A stretch of 64,000 nucleotides of DNA from Homarus americanus (GCF_018991925.1 NW_024735554.1:4027839-4091838); one strand, 5' to 3'; counted from the first letter of the stretch, positions 1 through 11,105 are shown. Notes: generated by a model not told the origin, from the letters alone. Translations and numbers: made by a program.

Positions 1-600
1 TATCTCTTGACAACATCACATCTGATTGAACATCCTCAGTCTTCACCTGGCCATTTAAGGGAATATGTTAGAAGTTTTACACAGAACAATTTGTTGGTTA
101 AATCATATTATTTCACCTTGATCCGTGTTACGCAGATAACAGCTGCCAGATGCATGATTATTAGTGATGGTCAACGAGAATTTACTTGACAACAGTCCCA
201 AATTATGCAGACAATGAGTACTAATATATTTTAAAATACTGTATATGTACATTACTACTATGAAAACACGGGAAAAAAAATATATAAATGGAGTCCTAAA
301 TGTGCGTCGCTTATAGGTTGATAAGTGACTAAAATTAAAACAAAAAGAATAATAAAGTCCTGCTGTTACTTTACCGTATATGTTGTTTCAGTTCTGATTA
401 AAAAACGATTTAACTCAAAGTGAAAGGTTATATGAGGGATTATCCGTGGCGGTTGTATTAACGACGACAGCATCAAACACTCATCTGTCACAACTGACTA
501 CTGAGTTGTGAGCCTAAAGAAAGTTATAACACCACCAAATTTATTTTTTTGGACTATCGGTCTATTATACCAGTACTGTTCGTGTACTGTACATTGTGAA
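1..600. other. 5' flank of MTF1, no gene seen
   Basis: AT-rich sequence with only short open frames and no recognisable domain. It presumably holds upstream regulatory DNA of the MTF1 gene. I saw no clear match to the metal-response core TGCRCNC on either strand when reading by eye. Confidence 0.5.
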
Positions 601-611
601 TATCTGTATAC

Positions 612-720
612 TTGATCAACACTGGAGCAGGTTCAGATACATTCAGTACTTACCAACAGTATGTAACAGAGACGTAACCGACCGTCCAAGAGGCTAACGA
701 GCCGATCAGTGGCGAAGAGG
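612..720 (+). mobile_element. LINE 3' end fragment
   Basis: Starts with a sequence reading Asp-Gln-His-Trp in the sense frame and ends in AAGAGGATAAAA. It is closely similar to the 3' end of the non-LTR retrotransposon fragment at 21575-21720 (+) and to the reverse-strand copy at 20085-20165. Only the extreme C-terminus and 3' UTR remain. It lies about 220 bp upstream of the MTF1 start codon. Confidence 0.75.
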
Positions 721-770
721 ATAAAACCAAAAAAATATATCTATCTATTCATTTATTTCTCTTGATCAAT

Positions 771-801
771 ATCTATCTATATATCTATCTATCTATCTAT
801 T
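771..801. repeat. (ATCT)n microsatellite
   Basis: Short tetranucleotide run just upstream of the first MTF1 exon, with related imperfect units from about 740. Confidence 0.9.
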
Positions 802-868
802 CAACTAATGTATGATTTCTCTAAAGAGTGATGGTTCGACAATACCGTGAGCTGAGGTACGACAACTC

Positions 869-874
869 TATAAA
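869..874 (+). promoter_or_regulatory. TATA-like hexamer upstream of MTF1 exon 1
   Basis: TATAAA lies 67 bp before the ATG at 941. If used, transcription would start near 900. A competing reading is that TTTGTAG at 893-899 is a 3' splice site and the true promoter is further upstream. Position and motif only; no proof of use. Confidence 0.25.
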
Positions 875-940
875 GTTTGTTATTGTGGTGTATTTGTAGA
901 CGGTGGAGGACGGTGGGTGTGTGCCAAGAAACTCTCCACA

Positions 941-1206
941 ATGGCACAGAAAGACGGTGGGAAGTCTATTGTGAAGTATGAGCCATCGGGTGACACAGTG
1001 GCGGTGGTGAGAGAGGACGAGCAGGAAGATATGAAGTACAAGCCTCTGGTACCGGTGTATATAGTGAGGGAGGGGGAGGTACACCACCCCTCCTGGCATC
1101 ATCATCATCCTCCTCCTCATCATTCACAGTTTGATCATCACCTCCAGGTAGATGATGAAGCTGTTGGCCGGAACAACCACAGTCCACTGCAGGATGAGAA
1201 TGCTGG
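941..1206 (+). CDS. MTF1: MTF1 coding exon 1 (N-terminus, His cluster)
   Basis: Encodes residues 1-88 plus two bases of Gly89. I chose ATG 941 because its context, ACAATGG, has A at -3 and G at +4; the open frame extends upstream only with non-ATG codons. The donor is GTAAGG at 1207. The end reads Asp-Glu-Asn-Ala-Gly and joins Tyr-Ile-Gln-His-Thr-Ile of exon 2, matching the Gly-Tyr-Val-His-His-Thr-Ile block known before the fingers in vertebrate MTF-1. Residues 25-30 are acidic. A histidine cluster spans 48-67 (HH, HHHH, HH, HH), coded by mixed CAT/CAC codons. I do not know this His cluster from vertebrate MTF-1. Confidence 0.9.
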
Positions 1207-1471
1207 GTAAGGTCACAGTAGGTTGTACTGTAATGTGTTAGAGCAATACCATGAACTGGATGTCAAAGCCACATATTATTTTTCAGGTAATGTCTTAAGT
1301 CAGGGGTGCCACTTTAATGTTTTGTTGTTCTTTTAACAACTTAATTACATAAAGTTTATTTTTAATAGTATTTAAAACAAGTTCCAGCTTCCAATATGTA
1401 CAAGTAGTTTACCTGTACTTTATACCCCCACCACCTATTGTACACCACCACTTATGATGTCACAACCTGTG

Positions 1472-1479
1472 TGACGTCA
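1472..1479 (+). promoter_or_regulatory. Perfect CRE palindrome in MTF1 intron 1
   Basis: TGACGTCA, the CREB/ATF consensus, lies 266 bp inside intron 1. An 8-bp palindrome can occur by chance in 64 kb, so this is only a candidate site. Confidence 0.25.
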
Positions 1480-1551
1480 GTGCCTCTGGTAAATTAACAT
1501 AAACTATCACAAAGGTTTATGATACTTGGCCATCAGTGAACGTCTGAACAT

Positions 1552-2022
1552 CAGTCCAACGAAGTACCCAAATGTACCCAAAAGTATATTAAATCAGGGT
1601 AAAATCTTAACGAATATATGTTTTACATCATTAAAACCTGATTAATAATGTTTTCATTGAAATGTAGTCAAAATAATGGAATAATAAACAGCGAAAAATG
1701 CTAAATTCCAAAGAGTCACCTATCCAAAATAGAGATATAATTACCGATGTTTCTGTTACTTTGGGGTATTTAACATAGCCGTAGGATTTACTTTTCATTA
1801 GGTTAGGTTAGTGAAGTGCATCACGATGGATCTGAGTTATCTCCCTTGTTCACGAACTCTTTGGAATTTAGCGTTTGCCAATACTGAAAGTTTTTCGCTG
1901 TTTATTATTTCATCTTACAAATTACACTAAAAATATTATTAGACATGTTTTGTGTATGTATAACAGATATTCGTTAATATTTTACCCTTATTTAATATAC
2001 TTTTGGGTAATTCGTTGGACCC
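1552..2022. mobile_element. 471-bp long-inverted-repeat (foldback/MITE) element with 8-bp target duplication
   Basis: The left arm (about 1552-1760) and right arm (about 1825-2022) are imperfect reverse complements for nearly their whole length; both carry GTCCAACGAA at the tip and AATAATAAACAGCGAAAAA inside. The direct repeat CTGAACAT flanks it at 1544-1551 and 2023-2030. An 8-bp duplication fits hAT- or P-type insertion. There is no coding capacity, so it is non-autonomous. Confidence 0.88.
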
Positions 2023-2030
2023 CTGAACAT

Positions 2031-3371
2031 TAGCTATGCCCAGGGGTTCATTGCTGCTGCAATTATTGTTCAACGATTGTCAATTTGCCAAAATGTTGAA
2101 GGTGTGAACACAGATTATGATAATTGTTAAAAAAAAGTACTTGTACTCACTGGTTGACTGGAAAGCTATAAGATACAAAATATTATTAAGAATAAACTTT
2201 TTATGAAAAACTGTACCCCTAAACTAATGAAGTATTAAGGTAGTACTCCTAAGGTAAGACATGATAAGGTCTTAACTTGTTCAACACCAACCTGGGAGTG
2301 GTCAGTGCATATCACCTAATTCATCAAGGCTCTTCAGAATCATTTATTCATTAGTTCTCTGCAGGGTCAGTATTCCGTGCCTTAAAAGAGAAGACGATAG
2401 TCAAGGTCCTGTCAAAATGCCATCAAGAAGTGGAAATACTTGGACCATGTGAGTTACTCTCCTGAAGGTAGTTTGTGTGATACAGCAGTTATACTGTAGT
2501 GTGTGACAACCACAAGTTTTACTTACATTCTCAGTAGATCTTTTTGTCCACATATGAAATGTTTGCTTAAACATTTTAAAAATGATGAATAAACAATTTA
2601 AAAACAATAAATATCTGCTCATAATTTATTCTCATCTATTTGAAAAACTAGATTACGAGTACTGTAATTATATGCAATTACTTGAGATTACTTTTATTTT
2701 ACTGCATCCAGTCATTAATAAGACTTTTATAACAAAAAACAAACAAAACTTAATATCTCTAGTTTTTGTTGTTTGTTATAACTTTGACAGTTGTGTACAA
2801 GCTACTGTAATTAGTACAGTCAGGGAGGGTGAGCACACCGTAGGGGTACTGCAGCCAGTCACATACACAAACATGTCATCCTAAAGTTTATATAAATTCT
2901 GGTTTCTCTCATAAGAGTGTGAGTGAAGGTGAAGGACAAACTAAGTATGAACATTAAGGTAGTATGCACTGGCACACTGATTACTAGAGGTCATTGTTTT
3001 ATCTTCATATTGACACATAAAGTGATGCTCCTTAACCTACTAGTTCCAGAATACATTTGAAAATTAATGATCCTTCCTATTAATGACTGTTCCCCCACCC
3101 TAGCTAATCGACCAAGCACTCACTGAATGACTCTGCACCTCACACCACATGAATAGTTATACAGTGTAATTTATGAGTTTATTTTAATCATGGGAAACCA
3201 AGAAGCATATCATGAGTCCGTACACATACAGTAAATATGGATAGTAGTAGGCCTGACATCCAAAAGATAGCAGATAGGAGGCAGTGACGTTATATTTAGT
3301 AATTATAAATGTAAAATATATCCAAACAGGAAATATCAGCAGTCATAGATAAGAGTAGGATTAAATATAAA
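2031..3371. other. Intronic DNA, no gene
   Basis: MTF1 intron 1. AT-rich with short random frames only. I see no domain, RNA gene or clear repeat. Confidence 0.5.
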
Positions 3372-3682
3372 GGTACTGCTCGACTTACGACCACCCGGAC
3401 ATACTACCGCCGCAGTCGTACCAAAATTGGTTCAAATTACGTATTTTCGAGTCACGACGTTAGTGATTGCGCTGTGTACTGACAAAATTTTCGTTTGTAA
3501 TTCCATTTAAAGTGGCTGGCAAGCATAAAAGTGAGAGTTTTGTGGTGCTGAGAAGAAAAAGAGACCCATTTTAGATTTTCTATGTACCTGTATTATTTTC
3601 GCATTTTCGACTTATGACCAATTCAACTTATGACCTGGATTTGGGTCCCTAACCCCGTCGTAAGTCGGGGACTGCCTGTATA
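3372..3682. mobile_element. pogo/Tigger-like non-autonomous element
   Basis: The ends are inverted relatives: CTGCTCGACTTACGACC on the left and, on the reverse strand of the right end, CAGTCCCCGACTTACGACG. Internally, GCTGGCAAGCATAAAAGTG could encode Ala-Gly-Lys-His-Lys-Ser, like the start of a Tigger-type transposase, but it stops soon after. The family is inferred from the style of the termini. Confidence 0.5.
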
Positions 3683-3826
3683 CGGTACTTAACACCTTAG
3701 TCTGTCTTCTATTAAGTAGTTGTTTCAGCTAGATGAACTACAATGTATACAAACACATAGGTGCCACATCTCAAAATGCACCAGCCACTTTAGCTACCAG
3801 GTATAAATACAGCCAAATGTACCTGG

Positions 3827-3995
3827 TACTGAACTGAACTGAACCGAACCGAACCGAACCGAACCGAACCGAACCGAACCGAACCGAACCGAACCGAACC
3901 GAACCGAACCGAACCGAACCGTACCGTACCGTACTGTACTGTACTGTACTGTACTGTACTGTACTGTACTGTACTGTACTATACTATACTATACC
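3827..3995. repeat. Graded pentanucleotide microsatellite
   Basis: About 33 five-base units whose sequence changes in blocks: GAACT, then GAACC, then GTACC, then GTACT, then ATACT. Each block differs from its neighbour by one base. Confidence 0.95.
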
Positions 3996-4805
3996 AAGGG
4001 TCATGTGTACCTGAAAAGTATCCAGCTTGTAAGGTCTTGGAAACATTAAATGCTCATTAAAATAACAAGAAAATAAGTCCCCATTTGTCAGACAAGTTTG
4101 TCTCAGTGGGAGATCCAGAGAAATTAGTTTGTATAAGTTGAATTCTCGCTGGTCCTCAGCCAATGGGCCAGGGAGGTAGGTACAGTATGTGATTGCAGGT
4201 CATACAGCAACAGCATTGAGCATGGAATTTTTTAGCCTAATACAGTATAATATTGTATGACCTCACCATTATGGGTTACTTAAGAAATTATCTGAAAGGT
4301 ATTTACAGTATTATTATGTGGTCATGAAATTTTGTTTGGATGATCTTGAAAATTGAAGTTGTGGATGTGTATAAAGTTATTACAGTACAGTACCATATAA
4401 TGCTGTAATAAATAAAAGGGTATGCAAATTTAGTAGTGCAGTACTGTACTGTAGTCATATTGGTAAAGAAAAAAATCATAACAATACTGTACTTCATAAA
4501 TTGATGCTCACACATTGCTGCTTCCTAAATGTAAAGGTGTTGTAAACCTTATGAGGATTATGGGGTACTGTAGTAAAATACTGTATCAGAGAAAACTTTG
4601 CTTATGATCTGTACTGTGAAACTCGTTGTGCATAATGGAGATGTTTGGATGCAACAAACTGAGTTTTATCCAAGGAGTTAGGCATCACTTTTCTAGTATT
4701 TGGGTGAAGGTTATCACATGTCACCATACAGCAGCCTCAGATAGTTATGACTGCTGATTTGAGATGACAAGGGACTTACATTACAGTAGTTTTAGTTTGC
4801 AAGTC

Positions 4806-4980
4806 TAATGGTACACCCTGCTGCCATATGGCATCACGAAAATTGTGACGAAGTCCTAAGTTGCTGATCTGACTTTCTGCCTCATTTACACACAATTGCA
4901 GGGTCTCAATTGTGTTTCTTACTTTGCCAACACAATACAGCTACTGTTTCTCACTCTTGATCTTTTTTCTTTAAGGTTCG

Positions 4981-5016
<36 letters not shown>

Positions 5017-5245
5017 TTATTGCAGTGTTATTATTATTATTATTATCATTGTTATTTTATTATTTTTATTTTTGTATTTTATAATATAAATTTTACTTAC
5101 CGGGGTATCTGAATTATTATTGTTGTTATTATTATTGTTATTATTATTATTAATATTATTATTAATATAATTACATTTTCGTCCCCCTGGGGCCCGGAAG
5201 TGGGTCAGTGACCTGTGCCCGGGTGGGCTAATCCCCGTTAAAAAC
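4806..5245 (+). repeat. Dispersed repeat family T, copy 1 (with internal ATT run)
   Basis: The left half contains GACTTTCTGCCTCATTTACA and GCAGGGTCTCAATTG, then TTTCTCAC, then an (ATT)n run. The right half contains GGGTCAGTGACCTGTGCCCG. The same order recurs at 20870-21255 and 60285-60665, with the right half only at 59776-59900. All are on the + strand. It could be a SINE or a LINE 3' end. Confidence 0.8.
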
Positions 5246-5944
5246 ATAAAAAATTCTCTAGTTCAGAATGGCCAGAGCTAAACTACATTTTTAAAACTTA
5301 TATGACAGCCAAACTTATTGTGGAATTTAATACTGTACAATGATTACAAGTGTGTCTGCAAGAAACGTTAAACATTACATAAGATTTAGTTGTTTGAGGA
5401 AAGTTTTCACAGGTAGAGATAACTCATTGATAGTAAAGATAATAACTCATTGTGTGTGTGCTAGGAAACATCAGTCAGGATAGTGCACATTATGTGTTGA
5501 TGGGGATTTGTTATCTTACTGGTCAGTTTATGTTGACTGTTATAGTAGCAGTTGTAAAGTACTGTACTGTACACTGTGAAACTAGAATTAACCTTTACGT
5601 ATATGGTGGTGTTATGAGTTGACTGATAACAGGTTATCATGATGCAGTATCTGATAGAGAAGACAGAGAGGATGGTACCAATGTTCCTTACTTGTCAATT
5701 CCCAAAGTTCATGTGATGTGTGTGTTCTCTCGTGTTCATCACAACATACCGGTATGGTACAAAACCATTGGACCTTTTATGTTACTGGTCGAAGTAATGA
5801 ACCATGTGAATATAGCAGAAGTGTTGTACTGCATGTGGCAGTCACCCAGGAACTTAGAGGCAAGTGAATTCCCTGAAAAATTTTTGCCTCTCACCCATCA
5901 TGACTTTCACTAATATTTGTGACAAGTTGTTTATGGGAAATTGT
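5246..5944. other. Intronic DNA, no gene
   Basis: No supported coding sequence. The 73-residue open frame at 5692-5913 has no recognisable domain. Confidence 0.5.
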
Positions 5945-6100
5945 AGTACTATCGTGCACAAAAGTCGTGTCCACTACTCAGCCACAGTGAGGTTTCGAAT
6001 AGCCTTGAGTCTGAAGTTTCGAAACAGCTGAGGGAAATACTATTGTCGGCCAACAGATGTCGCCCACTGTAGTGTGTGTGTGTAATAGAGGAGGTGGGGG
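5945..6100 (+). repeat. Inverted dispersed repeat, copy A
   Basis: About 155 bp including TGCACAAAAGTCGTGTCCAC and GGCCAACAGATGTCGCCCAC. It is the reverse complement, with some divergence, of 9875-10045. The similarity continues through a short (GT)n run into AGAGGAGGTGGGGG. Confidence 0.85.
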
Positions 6101-6869
6101 CTGGATGGGAGGCAGGTTTATTTATACCACCATAATTTCAAGCTGCCTTTTTAACTACGTTTTGTCTTAGTTGTTTCTTTATGGTTACGAATTCATGGAA
6201 CAGGTGCAGTGTCCTGGGTTCTTATTGCTGCTCAGGTCACTATGATACTTTAAAGAATGGAATATATTAAGGATAAAAGTGAAATATGCAAAGATCAGCT
6301 AGTTTTACTCAGCGACCACGTCACAATTTTATTGTTATTCCGACAAAGAGATTATGGTAATATTTATTTATATTCCACCCATCCTTTGCTTAATAAATAT
6401 TTGTGATAATATGCAATATTATATAATTATATACTTATGTTAAAAAGAGTGGAGTGAAAAAGTTATCAGTACTGTAAAATAGTATTCAGACTTAATCTAG
6501 TTCCAATTCTTCCAAGTTCCAGTGTTTAAACACCCCACCACAATATGCAAGCTTCATATATTTTGGAGTGTGCTCAGTTACCGTTAATATTGTGTGCTGA
6601 ACATCATGAGCATTTCAATGATGGTAGCAATTGTAACTATGTAATTATATTGTGTTATAAGACAACACATTCCACGACGTGTCATACAGATCATTGTATA
6701 CCACACAATACATAATTTGTGGCTGTTAAGTTACTTTGTTATGAATTTTCATGTGATATAGTTTAAGACATCATTAAGGACATGGATTTAAGATAACACT
6801 GTAGGTGAGTTAATATATATTAATTGTATTTACAAACAATACTAAAATCCAAACAATACACCAATACAC
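6101..6869. other. Intronic DNA, no gene
   Basis: AT-rich sequence without a recognisable feature. The 3' terminus of the Tc1-like element probably lies near 6800-6850, but I could not fix its inverted repeats. Confidence 0.45.
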
Positions 6870-7880
6870 ACATCTTAGTATTTGGTCCAGCCACCCATTG
6901 CATTCAGGACTTCATCAAGGCGATTAGGGATGGAGTGACCAGCTTCAGGCACACCCCTGGTCGTCGACGTATACTCTCCCACACGTCGTAAGCTTTGGCC
7001 TCTATTGCTGCACAGGTTCGCTGCTCCCCAATATCCCAATCACGTTTCATCATGGCCCAAATATGTTCAATCGGATTAATATCACATCCTAGTGTTGGCC
7101 AGTCGATGACCTCAATTTCTGGAGGTAGTCCTTCACTATGTTGCTGGTATGAATGGGACTGTTGTCATGAACCAGCCTGATAGTGTGGGGGGCTGGAACT
7201 GCCATAGCCCGGACTGTAGGAATTAGCACTTGCTCCAGGATGTCTACATACTGCTCACCAGTGAAACGGCCATTAATCTTGACTGGTTCACCTGACCCAT
7301 GTGCCCACATCCACCCCCAGAATGACACTGACACCCTACCACTCACTGCGCGATGTTGAATGTGTTTCTCTGGGGGGCCGCCAGCACTGCCTTGCTTCGG
7401 CTCCCACTGACCTGAACACCGTTTCATCGGTAAATATAATGGTTCTCCAGTATTCTTCTCTGTGTGGAAGGTGTTCCAATGCAAAGCCGAGTCAACACTC
7501 CTTGTGAGTAGGTGTTAGCCACCCTTTGTGAGCTGGAATATGGCAGTCGATCCCTGCTTCGCGTCTCGTCGTCATGTGATGGCAGTTGAGGCCCAAATTT
7601 CTTGTATGCTCCACTAATGTTCGCATTGGATATGCCGTTGCAGCTGCCACGATCATGGCGTCCATCCTTGCCGACGTTACTTGTGGCCTCCCGCTTCGAG
7701 GTTTCGTCTCCACTGAGCCCTCTTCCTCCCACCGGCGGATCCACCTCCTAATCGTCTTGGTGCTCCTCCCCACTTCGAGAGCAATGTTTGGCACAGTTGT
7801 CCCGGCTCTCCACATCCCGATGACTTGGCCTCGCTCAGCAATCACTGCCGACGAATATGCTCGTCCTGCAGGCATATCTG
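6870..7880 (-). pseudogene. Tc1/mariner transposase, decayed
   Basis: The transposase is a DDE enzyme that cuts and pastes its own element at TA sites. Read on the minus strand from 7875, the first frame (to 7492) carries a helix-turn-helix: GQVIGMWRAGTTVPNIALE, then GRSTKTIRRWIRRW and the GRP linker typical of Tc1. Further on come a catalytic-Asp block, LVHDNSPIHTS (about 7160), and the Glu block DINPIEHIWAMMKRDW (about 7060). These sit in different frames: I see a shift near 7560, another near 7430 and one near 7110 between YLQ and EIEVIDWP. The copy is therefore dead. It lies inside MTF1 intron 1 in the opposite orientation. Confidence 0.93.
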
Positions 7881-8134
7881 AAATGGCAGAGTAATATTAT
7901 GTTGTGGTAACTGATGCAGGCTTTTATATACTAGAGTAAATTAATGGTATTAGTAACACCTCGGTTAAGTATTATTACTCTGACATAACGTTTTGGTAAA
8001 TCTTTTAGGATCAACTGCCCAAGAAATCCTTCCTATTTCATGTATTCATAGTGAACTGCAAGTGGATCCTCCCCCCCCCCCTAAACCTCCACCATCACCC
8101 CTGCGACTGTAGAGTGAACATTCGCCGATAATCA

Positions 8135-8654
8135 TCATCATCATCATCAAGATTTGGCTTAACCACACCACTGACACCCATTTGAGTCTCTCCTAGGGCT
8201 GGCCAGAGGGATTAGTTAACATATATTTGTGTTTCTATAATTTAGTGTTATATTGTTTGGAGGAGATTACAGTATTTCAAAAAGGTCAAAATTGAACTTA
8301 GGGAAAATTTTGGGGTCTGCTAAAATATCTTACATTATAGGGTTAGTAATGCACATTGTTCGATACCGATTACAAATAGGGCATTCAATGAGAATATGCT
8401 GGACTGTTATTTGTGTTCGGCAGTTGGAGCATATAGGTGGGGCTCCATTAGGGGAAGACATGAGTTGGCCATGCGTCAATCGCGTATGCCCAATTCTTAG
8501 ACGATTCAGAATAGTTTCGTGATGTTGAGAGGATTGTTTTGATGATGACCAAGGATAAACTGATGATTTGATCATTTTAGCTTATGACTTGTTGGTTCAT
8601 TTTCCCAGGACTTTTGCCAATCGTCAAATATTAATTGTTTATAGGTAGTTAGCC
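8135..8654 (-). mobile_element. 5'-truncated jockey/I-type LINE with 13-bp target duplication
   Basis: The minus strand encodes the end of a retrotransposon polyprotein: KSWENEP, then ILNRLRIGHTRLTHG and a CxxC...HxxxxC knuckle (PICSNC, HILIEC), typical of the RNase H tail of jockey/I elements. One frameshift lies near 8580. The 3' tail is a run of TGA/ATG triplets at about 8135-8150. TCGCCGATAATCA occurs at 8122-8134 and again at 8655-8667, bounding the insert exactly. The low decay of the duplication suggests a fairly recent insertion. Confidence 0.9.
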
Positions 8655-8667
8655 TCGCCGATAATCA

Positions 8668-8939
8668 AAATATATGGTTTTCCACTGCTTTACATATTTC
8701 TTTGACAATTTTCAGCTATGACATACTTATCTCCTATAAATAATTCATTTAAAATTAATTTTTTTACAAAGAATATTCACTGGTTCCAGAATGTATCTAA
8801 ACTTACGCCAGTGATGGTCAAGTCTGGTCTTAAATAAGTTCATACTCGGTGCTATCACAACACTACCGGTAACTCTAAATACAAGGGGGAGGAGCCATGT
8901 CGTCGGTTCTGTGAGTGTTCATTACAGTAGTCCAATTCG
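8668..8939. other. Intronic DNA, no gene
   Basis: No recognisable feature. Confidence 0.45.
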
Positions 8940-9180
8940 TCCCATGGGTAGAATAGGGGGAGGGGGGTTGGGGAATGCAGGGGAAGGTAATGTGATGGGA
9001 TGGAATGTTTGATTGACGTTAGTCTTGGGGAGGGATGAAGGGAAGAGGTGGGGGAGGGAGGAGTGGGGGGATGGTGGAGGGGGAGTGTGTTTAGGTGTGG
9101 TAACCCACGATGCTCAAATTATGAGGTTTATAGTTGGGTGGATAGAGGCGGGGGGGGGGAGGCTAGGCGAGGAGTTGGAA
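8940..9180. other. G-rich tract
   Basis: Repeated G runs of three or more on the + strand (for example at 8956-8970, 9050-9080 and 9150-9160) could form G-quadruplexes in DNA or in the MTF1 pre-mRNA. Open frames here (9013-9281) are low-complexity Gly/Trp/Arg and not believable genes. Confidence 0.55.
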
Positions 9181-9641
9181 CTCGTGAACGTATGATGTTG
9201 TTTTATGCAAGTTATGGAACATTACAGTATCTTCAGACGGGTTTTCACGCTATTAATAGGCCTTATGTAATTCACCACTAAGTACTACAACAGCACACAG
9301 TATGGCTGCAATTGGTAAGAAAAATAAAATATAACATGGCAAAATTTTTGCCCTGTGTAATTTTTACAACCCACCTCACGCCTAAAGTAAACCGAAAAAT
9401 GCTTATGTGAATAGAAGATTTTCAACTCAATATCACATATTCTTTCACCTCTACAAATATCTGCTGTCACTCATGGGACACCCTGCAATAGTATAAGGAC
9501 GACATGGGCTATGCTGACAAATTAATGTGACTTACCTGTTGGTGACGACGATAGTAGGAATGAGACCTCGGCATGTTTCAGTGTTCGACATCACCTCCTT
9601 CCCCTGGTGTGGGTGGCGCCAACCTTGGTAACAACTTGTGT

Positions 9642-9679
9642 ATTCTCCGTGACTACCATTACTGGTAGTCACGGAGAAT
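9642..9679. repeat. Perfect 17-bp hairpin with 4-base loop
   Basis: ATTCTCCGTGACTACCA (9642-9658), a TTAC loop, then its exact reverse complement (9663-9679). See the finding. Confidence 0.95.
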
Positions 9680-9874
9680 TAATTACTGGTGTGCCCATCA
9701 GTCTCACCGTCGTAGCCATGAACGGCAGAGATATGGTCGTTGTAGTGCTTTTATTTACCTGTTACACATCTCTCATCATGCTTAATAATATTAACTATCT
9801 TCATGACATTCTTATTGTTATCAGTGATTGTAGAATTCATAATGTTATGCTCCACCTACACACAGCCTGTTACT

Positions 9875-10045
9875 AGACTAACCCCCACCTCCTCTATCCC
9901 CCCCCCACACACACACTACAGTGGGCGACATCTGTTGGCCGACCTTAGCATTTCCCCCAGCTCTTTCAAAACTTCAGACTCAAGGTTATTCGAAACCTCA
10001 CTGGCTGGGTAGTGGACACGACTTTTGTGCACGATAGTACAGCAC
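9875..10045 (-). repeat. Inverted dispersed repeat, copy B
   Basis: Reverse-complement partner of 5945-6100. Together the copies bracket 3.8 kb that includes the Tc1 and LINE remnants. Confidence 0.85.
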
Positions 10046-10148
10046 TCGACGGTATCTTGTTTACAGCAATGGTCAGACCCATATTTGTGACACATTGAGC
10101 CACATGTAGTAGGCATTCTATATTGCAATGTTTATTTGTGGCCCTTGG

Positions 10149-10372
10149 AGCCTCACCCAGGGGAGACAGTCCACAACATAGTGCCACTGGGTATGAGACA
10201 GTACCCAACATAGTGCCACTGGGTATGAGACAGTACCCAACATAGTGTCCCTGGGTATGAGACAGTACCCAACATAGTGCCACTGGGTATGAGACAGTAC
10301 CCAACATAGTACCCCTGAGTATGAGACAGTACCCAACATAGAGCCCCTGGGTATGAGACAGTCCACAACATA
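10149..10372. repeat. 32-bp minisatellite, left part
   Basis: About six full units of 32 bp plus one divergent unit, sharing GGGTATGAGACAGTACCCAA. The unit is not a multiple of three and the minus strand is stop-free in several frames, which creates spurious open frames of 70-113 residues. Confidence 0.93.
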
Positions 10373-10386
10373 ATAATAATAATAAT

Positions 10387-10437
<51 letters not shown>

Positions 10438-11105
10438 CGGTTTATTAATAGAGTTGCAGCCGGTGGCTGAAAATATACAGACTTACATTTGATTTAGACA
10501 TAATGATATAATATGCATTGAATACATTTACAGGGTTGTACAGTACATAAATCAGGAGTTGTTTATTATTTTAACAATAGATGGGATGGTGCTGTTCTTA
10601 TATCTATCGGTGCGGGCTCTTATGGGCTGAATTTTGTTGTAGTGGCGGACTGCGCGAGTTGAGTGGGGGCTGCAGGTGGCAGTGAGTGTCGATGACGAGG
10701 GTGGTGCAGTAGTCCACTGCCAAACCTTTCCAGTGCTTGGTGGTGGAGGTCACTGAGGGATGGCATTTCCAGGGTGGAGAGAGCGTTGGTGTAGCCGGAG
10801 TATTCTGCGCCGAGCATGATTCTGCAGGCCCTTTTCTGTACCTTCTCTAGCTGACGTTGTTGGGTGGAGTTGAGAGAAGACGACCAGGCTGGTGACGCAT
10901 ATGTAAGTTTTGGGAGAATAAAGGCGTTGTAGATGGTCCTCAGCTCTGGCGTGGGTGTCGCAAGTGACCTAAGTCGTCGTAGCCTGTAGAGACGGTACGA
11001 GGCTGCCTTGACTGTGTTATTTACATGGGCCTTCCAGTCAAGTTTGTTGTCTATAGTTACACCCAGGAGTTTGGCAGACTGCACCAGCTGGAGAGGATGG
11101 GCACC
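10373..11105 (-). mobile_element. 5'-truncated LINE inserted in the 32-bp minisatellite
   Basis: The minus strand encodes the C-terminal part of a non-LTR reverse transcriptase: KLLGVTIDNKLDWKAHV, PKLTYASPAWSSSLN and LEKVQKRACRIMLG, ending at about 10620. The 3' end reads CTGCAACTC and then ATAAACCG followed by (ATT)n (on the + strand, the (AAT)n at 10374-10437). The same 3' end recurs at 51546-51700. The open frame fused to minisatellite at its N-terminus is an artefact of the insertion. Confidence 0.9.

Noticed and set aside
821..1187. Minus-strand frames opposite MTF1 exon 1
   Set aside because: Shadows of the coding exon, Met- or His-rich by complement.
5017..5247. Poly-Asn frames here and at 17541-17807
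   Set aside because: Translated ATT microsatellites.
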